In this document: positions 59,832 through 63,795 of the stretch, one piece after another
How positions within the stretch are numbered: position 1 is the first letter of the stretch
Layout: each line of letters begins with the position of its first letter
Assembly (NCBI RefSeq): GCF_000739895.2
Contig: NZ_BBJS01000010.1
Location: 1 to 63,795, forward strand
From: Sphingomonas paucimobilis NBRC 13935
GTDB lineage: Bacteria > Pseudomonadota > Alphaproteobacteria > Sphingomonadales > Sphingomonadaceae
Length of the DNA: 63,795 bases
Direction: 5' to 3'
Notes under the pieces: model-generated
The model's database searches: none
The model's input: the letters and a program-made list of their open reading frames with translations, nothing else
What the model was told of the DNA's origin: nothing
Position numbers and translations under genes: made by a program

Positions 59832-62137
59832 GCCGGGACGCGGACCTTCACGGGCACCGACTTGCCGGCGGGTACATGGCTTTCCAGCGCGTGATGCTCG
59901 AGCGGGATCAGATAGTTGAGTTCGGGGTAATAGCCGCCGATGCACCCTTCGGGGATGTTGTACTCTACCACTCGAAGTCCCTCGACCACGCGATCCTCGC
60001 CATCGTCCGCATCGCTTTCCAGCGCGATCGTCTGGCCATCCGACAGGCCGAGTTTTGCGATATCGGCCTTGTTCATCATCGCCACCATCCGCGTGCCGCT
60101 GATCCCCCGGAAGCGATCGTCATAGCCATAGATGGTCGTGTTGAACTGGTCGTTCGACCGCAGCGTGATCAGCCGCATCCGCCCCTCGGCCGGGGCGATG
60201 CCTGAAGCGTCCATGGCGCGGGGCACGTTGAACTCGGCCTTGCCGCTCTCCGTCTCCCATTTGCGATGGGAAGCGGGGTTGCCCTTCCAGAAACCGCCCG
60301 GCTCGAACAGGCGCTCGTTGAAATTGGCGAACTTGTCCGGATACACATTTTCGATCGCATCGCGGACCAGGCCGTAATCACCGACCCATTCATCCCAAGG
60401 CACATTGGGATTGGGCTCCAGCACCGCCTTGGCGATGCCGGCGACGATCGCCGGTTCGGACAGCAACGTCTCCGAAGCGGGCGTCGCCTTGCCGACCGAG
60501 CCATAGATATGGCTGAACGAATCCTCCATCGACACCGCCTGACGGCCGCCCTTTTGCATATCGGTCTCAAGCCGACCGACGCAGGGCAGGATATAGCTTT
60601 CCTCACCTGGTACCAGATGGCTCTTGTTGAGCTTGGTGGCGATATGGACGGTGATGGGCAGTTTCGCCCAGGCCTGTTTCATCTTGGCGTGCTCGGGCGT
60701 GGCGCGCAGGAAATTGCCGCCGAGCTGGACGAACCCTTGCGCGGTTCCGGCGATGATCTGGCGGCAGGCCTCGACCGTGTCCCAGCCGTCCTCGGTCGGC
60801 GGCTCGAACTCGAACAGCTCTTTCAGCCGTTCGATAGGGGCGAGTTCGGTCTTCTCGGTGATGCCGACCGTGCGCTGGCCCTGCACATTGCTGTGCCCGC
60901 GCACCGGCCCCGGCCCCGCACCCTCGCGGCCGATATTGCCGCGCAGCAGCAGCAGGTTGACGATCATGTGCAGCGCGTCGATACCATAGCGGTGCTGGGT
61001 GATGCCCATGCCGTAGACCGCGATCACCCGCTCCGACTTCATATAGACGCGCGCCGCCTGCTCGATCGCATCGCGGGTCAGGCCGCTATCGCGGATGATC
61101 TCGCCCCACGCGGCGTTGCGGCAGTAATTGGCGAAATCCTCGAACCGGGTGGTGTGCTGTTCGATGAAGTGATGGTCGAGGATGCGCTTGCTGCCCTTGG
61201 CGATGGCGCGGTCGTCTTCCTCGATCACCAGCTTGCAGATGCCGGTCAGCGCGGCGATGTCGCCGCCCGCCTTCACCTGATGATATTGGCTGGAGATGTC
61301 GGTGGAACTGCCGGTCAGCATCTGCACCGGGTTCTGCGGCGAGGCGAAACGCTCCCAGCCGCGTTCACGAAGCGGATTGAAGGTCACGATCTCCACCCCG
61401 CGCTTGGCGCAGGCCTGGAGATTGTGGAGCATGCGCGGCGCGTTGGTTGCGACATTCTGCCCGAAGGAGAAGATCGCGTCGCATTTGTCGTAATCCTCCA
61501 TCTGAATCGTCGCGACGGGCGAGCCGATGGCGGATTTGAGGCCGACCGAGGTCGTCTCGTGGCACATGTTCGAGCTGTCGGGCAGATTCTGCTGCCCCCA
61601 CATCCGCGCGAACAGCGAATACATGAACGAGGTTTCCAGGCTCGCCCGGCCCGAGGCGTAGAGGACGACCTTGGTCGGATCACACGTCTTCAACTTCCGC
61701 CCGATCGCCGCGAAAGCATCGTCCCAGCTGACCGCGACATATTTGTCGGTCGCATGGTCATAGCGCATGGGGTGGGTGAGGCGGCCCGCCTGTTCCAGGT
61801 CATGGTCGGGCCAGGCCTCCAGTTCCGTTACCGTATGCTTGGCGAAGAAGTCCGGCGTGACCCGTAACGAACTCAGTTCCCAAGCAGTGGCCTTGGCCCC
61901 GTTTTCACAGAATTCGGCGATATGCGGCTTGGCGGGCTTGCCCCAGGCACAACTGACGCACATGACGCCACCGGGCTTGTTCTGACGACGCAACGTGTCG
62001 AGCGTTTCGGGGCCCAGCCCTTCCTTCGGCAGGACCTTGGCCATGCCCTTCATCGAGCCCCAGCCGCCGGCGGGGGCGTTGTAATCGGTGATCCTCACAT
62101 CGTCGTCGTCACGCATCGGGCAAACCTCCACTTGCAA
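59828..62137 (-). CDS. FdhF/YdeP-family molybdopterin oxidoreductase
   Basis: 769 aa (762 from ATG 62116). Formate-dehydrogenase-like molybdenum enzyme of the YdeP group, cytoplasmic (no Tat signal). GVMCVSCAWGKP and AEFCENGAKA provide only three cysteines in the usual FeS region. SNMCHETTSVGL holds the likely molybdenum ligand Cys. Substrate unknown; E. coli YdeP is linked to acid resistance. First gene of the operon with mobA and fdhD, divergent from trxB. Confidence 0.88.
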   Translation of the reverse strand: MQVEVCPMRDDDDVRITDYNAPAGGWGSMKGMAKVLPKEGLGPETLDTLRRQNKPGGVMCVSCAWGKPAKPHIAEFCENGAKATAWELSSLRVTPDFFAKHTVTELEAWPDHDLEQAGRLTHPMRYDHATDKYVAVSWDDAFAAIGRKLKTCDPTKVVLYASGRASLETSFMYSLFARMWGQQNLPDSSNMCHETTSVGLKSAIGSPVATIQMEDYDKCDAIFSFGQNVATNAPRMLHNLQACAKRGVEIVTFNPLRERGWERFASPQNPVQMLTGSSTDISSQYHQVKAGGDIAALTGICKLVIEEDDRAIAKGSKRILDHHFIEQHTTRFEDFANYCRNAAWGEIIRDSGLTRDAIEQAARVYMKSERVIAVYGMGITQHRYGIDALHMIVNLLLLRGNIGREGAGPGPVRGHSNVQGQRTVGITEKTELAPIERLKELFEFEPPTEDGWDTVEACRQIIAGTAQGFVQLGGNFLRATPEHAKMKQAWAKLPITVHIATKLNKSHLVPGEESYILPCVGRLETDMQKGGRQAVSMEDSFSHIYGSVGKATPASETLLSEPAIVAGIAKAVLEPNPNVPWDEWVGDYGLVRDAIENVYPDKFANFNERLFEPGGFWKGNPASHRKWETESGKAEFNVPRAMDASGIAPAEGRMRLITLRSNDQFNTTIYGYDDRFRGISGTRMVAMMNKADIAKLGLSDGQTIALESDADDGEDRVVEGLRVVEYNIPEGCIGGYYPELNYLIPLEHHALESHVPAGKSVPVKVRVPA

Positions 62138-62238
62138 CGGCCAACGAAGCAGACGCGGATTGGCCGCATGAGAAACGGTTCATTTTTGGCGCCGCTACGA
62201 CTATCTACAGCGCCGATAGCGTTTCACAGGACGATGCC

Positions 62239-63207
62239 ATGACCACCCATTCCACCCGTATGCTCATCCTCGGTTCCGGCCCGGCCGGGCTGTCCGCCGC
62301 CATCTATGGCGCGCGCGCGGGGATGCAGCCGATCGTGGTGCAGGGGATTCAGCCCGGCGGCCAGCTCACCACCACGACCGATGTCGAGAATTATCCCGGT
62401 TTCGCCGACGTCATCCAGGGTCCTTGGCTGATGGAGCAGATGCAGAAACAGGCCGAGCATGTCGGTGCGCGGATGATGTGGGACACGATCACCGAAGTCG
62501 ATCTGACCCAGCGCCCGTTCCGCCTGATCGGCGACGGCGGCGATGTCTATGAGGGCGAGGTTCTGGTCATCGCGACGGGCGCGCAGGCCAAGTGGCTGGG
62601 CCTTGACAGCGAAGACGCGATGAAGGGCAAAGGCGTGTCGGCTTGCGCGACCTGCGACGGCTTCTTTTATCGGGGCAAGAAGGTCGCGGTGATCGGCGGC
62701 GGCAACACCGCCGTCGAGGAGGCGCTGTACCTGACCAACCATAGCGACGACGTGACGCTGATCCACCGCCGCGATTCCTTGCGCGCCGAGCGTATCCTGC
62801 AGGAGCGGCTGTTCGCGCACCCGAACGTCAAGGTGTTGTGGAACAAGGAAGTTCGCGAGTTCGTCGACGGCGGCGGCAATGCCGGGCTCGTCGCGCTCGA
62901 CCTTCTCGACACGGTGACGGGCGAACATAGCCGTCTGGATGTCGAAGGCGGCTTCGTCGCGATCGGCCACCACCCGGCGACCGAGTTGTTCCGTGGACAC
63001 CTCGAACTCGATTCGGACGGCTATATCGCGGTTGAGACGGGCTCGACCCGCACCAGCGTGCCGGGCGTCTTCGCGTGCGGTGACGTGGCCGACAAGGTCT
63101 ATCGCCAGGCGGTGACGGCGGCGGGCACCGGCTGCATGGCCGCACTGGACGCCGAGCGGTTCCTGGCGGCGGCCGAGTTCGAGGACATGGCCAAGGCGGC
63201 GGAGTAA
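62239..63207 (+). CDS. trxB: Thioredoxin-disulfide reductase
   Basis: 322 aa. NADPH-dependent flavoenzyme that reduces thioredoxin, which in turn would feed the DsbD-type reductase. FAD site GSGPAGLSAAIYGARAG, redox CATCDGFFY, NADPH site GGGNTAVEEALYLT, and the C-terminal FACGDVADKVYRQAVTAAGT are complete. ATG 62239 is the natural start. Confidence 0.96.
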   Translation: MTTHSTRMLILGSGPAGLSAAIYGARAGMQPIVVQGIQPGGQLTTTTDVENYPGFADVIQGPWLMEQMQKQAEHVGARMMWDTITEVDLTQRPFRLIGDGGDVYEGEVLVIATGAQAKWLGLDSEDAMKGKGVSACATCDGFFYRGKKVAVIGGGNTAVEEALYLTNHSDDVTLIHRRDSLRAERILQERLFAHPNVKVLWNKEVREFVDGGGNAGLVALDLLDTVTGEHSRLDVEGGFVAIGHHPATELFRGHLELDSDGYIAVETGSTRTSVPGVFACGDVADKVYRQAVTAAGTGCMAALDAERFLAAAEFEDMAKAAE

Positions 63208-63363
63208 TCCCTTCGTATGCTGGCCGGACCAGACCGACGCGTTCGGGCCGGCCGGGGACGGGGGTGTCTTATCTTTATTGGTCTAACGTGCTGATATAGA
63301 TCGATTTGTGGACCGCTGCCCGATCGGCGGCGTTGACGGATGATCCATCATATCGGAGGGATC

Positions 63364-63744
63364 ATGAAGAACGCCAAATCCGCCAGTTGGGGCCTCGGCC
63401 TGTTTTCGCTCGCGCTCGGCGCGGCCGAATTGTTCGCTGCGCGCCGCATTGCCGAGCGTCTGTCGGTTCCCGGCGGTTCGACCACCGTCAAGGCTTACGG
63501 GATGCGCGAGGTGGTGGCCGGGGTCGGGCTGGTCCAGGCGCCGGCGCATTCGGCGCGGGTGTGGAACCGGGTGATGGGTGATATGCTAGACCTGGGTACG
63601 CTGGCGGTCGCGGCGCGCCGGTCGTCGCAGCGCAAGGCGGTGTGGGGCGCGATCGGCTTCGTCGCGGTGGCAACGGCGCTGGACCTGATCGTCGCGCGGT
63701 CGTTGGACCAATCAACCGGCAAGACCCTTCCGCTGGGGGCCTGA
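63364..63744 (+). CDS. Small membrane protein, conserved hypothetical
   Basis: 126 aa from ATG 63364, preceded by GGAGG 5 bases upstream. Hydrophobic segments at both ends (WGLGLFSLALGAAELFA, VWGAIGFVAVATALDLIVA) enclose RIAERLSVPGGSTTVKAYGM and REVVAGVG. Similar segments occur as N-terminal parts of SRPBCC/cyclase-like proteins, but the SRPBCC domain itself is absent. Function unknown. Confidence 0.7.
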   Translation: MKNAKSASWGLGLFSLALGAAELFAARRIAERLSVPGGSTTVKAYGMREVVAGVGLVQAPAHSARVWNRVMGDMLDLGTLAVAARRSSQRKAVWGAIGFVAVATALDLIVARSLDQSTGKTLPLGA

Positions 63745-63783
63745 TAGGGCGATGCCCCGAGCCTGTCGGTTCGGGGCACTAAA

Positions 63784-63795
63784 ATCCTCCCCTGT
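63784..63795. repeat. Left half of dispersed palindromic repeat at window end
   Basis: ATCCTCCCCTGT repeats the left arm of the 5423 copy (ATTCCTCCCCTGT with one base change). The rest lies beyond the window. Confidence 0.5.

Noticed and set aside
60266..61867. 533-codon frame opposite the YdeP-like gene
   Set aside because: Antisense shadow; the oxidoreductase has full family motifs on the minus strand.

Overview
The window is high-GC alphaproteobacterial chromosome, most likely a sphingomonad (Sphingomonas or a close relative). The evidence is a split MetH whose cobalamin/activation half stands alone, an SPAP/PafA-type alkaline phosphatase, a GapR/DUF2312 protein, a GAAC-N7-GAAC SOS box, and a long palindromic intergenic repeat that recurs at 1-19, 5423-5544, 9359-9481 and the window end. 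No database search was possible; all names rest on motifs and family knowledge.

Left host segment (1-17826): metH (B12 half), an EAL phosphodiesterase, a GntA-like (YqcI/YcgG) plus DUF1989 pair, an alkaline phosphatase, a DsbD-type reductase, an operon of circularly permuted ATP-grasp / alpha-E / transglutaminase-like proteins, arginyl/leucyl-tRNA-protein transferase (bpt), threonine ammonia-lyase (ilvA), a Kup K+ transporter, a 2H phosphoesterase-like protein and an elongator tRNA-Met(CAT).

Prophage (17859-54167, about 36.3 kb): a P2-like myovirus prophage integrated at the 3' end of the tRNA and bounded by perfect 52-bp direct repeats. From the left it has a leftward early/lysogeny operon (Cro/YdaS-like regulator, Ogr/Delta-like zinc finger, small zinc-ribbon proteins, GapR, integrase) divergent from a CI-like repressor and a rightward operon. 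Next comes an AT-richer four-gene cargo cassette (26283-27920). The leftward late genes follow: O-N-M, lipoprotein, L-X, holin/lysozyme/Rz/Rz1, a secreted deacetylase-like protein and R-S; then J-I, tail fibre and SGNH tail protein; then V-W-FI-FII-E-T-U-D. Terminase P and portal Q run rightward, followed by a LexA-boxed two-gene unit, an AT-rich/iteron region and a winged-helix Rep-like gene next to attR. The P2 rolling-circle gene A was not found, so the replication module appears to be non-P2.

The most interesting regulatory signal is a 27-bp dyad (TTGT-N13-ACA core) found four times. Three copies precede late operons (P/O divergent, J, V) and one precedes gapR. This is what binding sites of a P2 Ogr-type activator would look like. 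A second signal is the SOS box in front of the 52313/52540 genes. Because the CI-like repressor has no self-cleavage domain, this suggests 186-Tum-style indirect induction.

Right of attR (54168-57060) lies a decayed island. It holds a serine-recombinase tail, a truncated ORF, a JAB/DUF4329-like toxin candidate with a signal-peptide-bearing partner, small relic ORFs, and a third degenerate att/int-end copy at 56941. Host genes resume at 57319: a membrane GGDEF protein, the overlapping molybdenum-enzyme operon (YdeP-like oxidoreductase, mobA, fdhD), trxB, and a small membrane protein.
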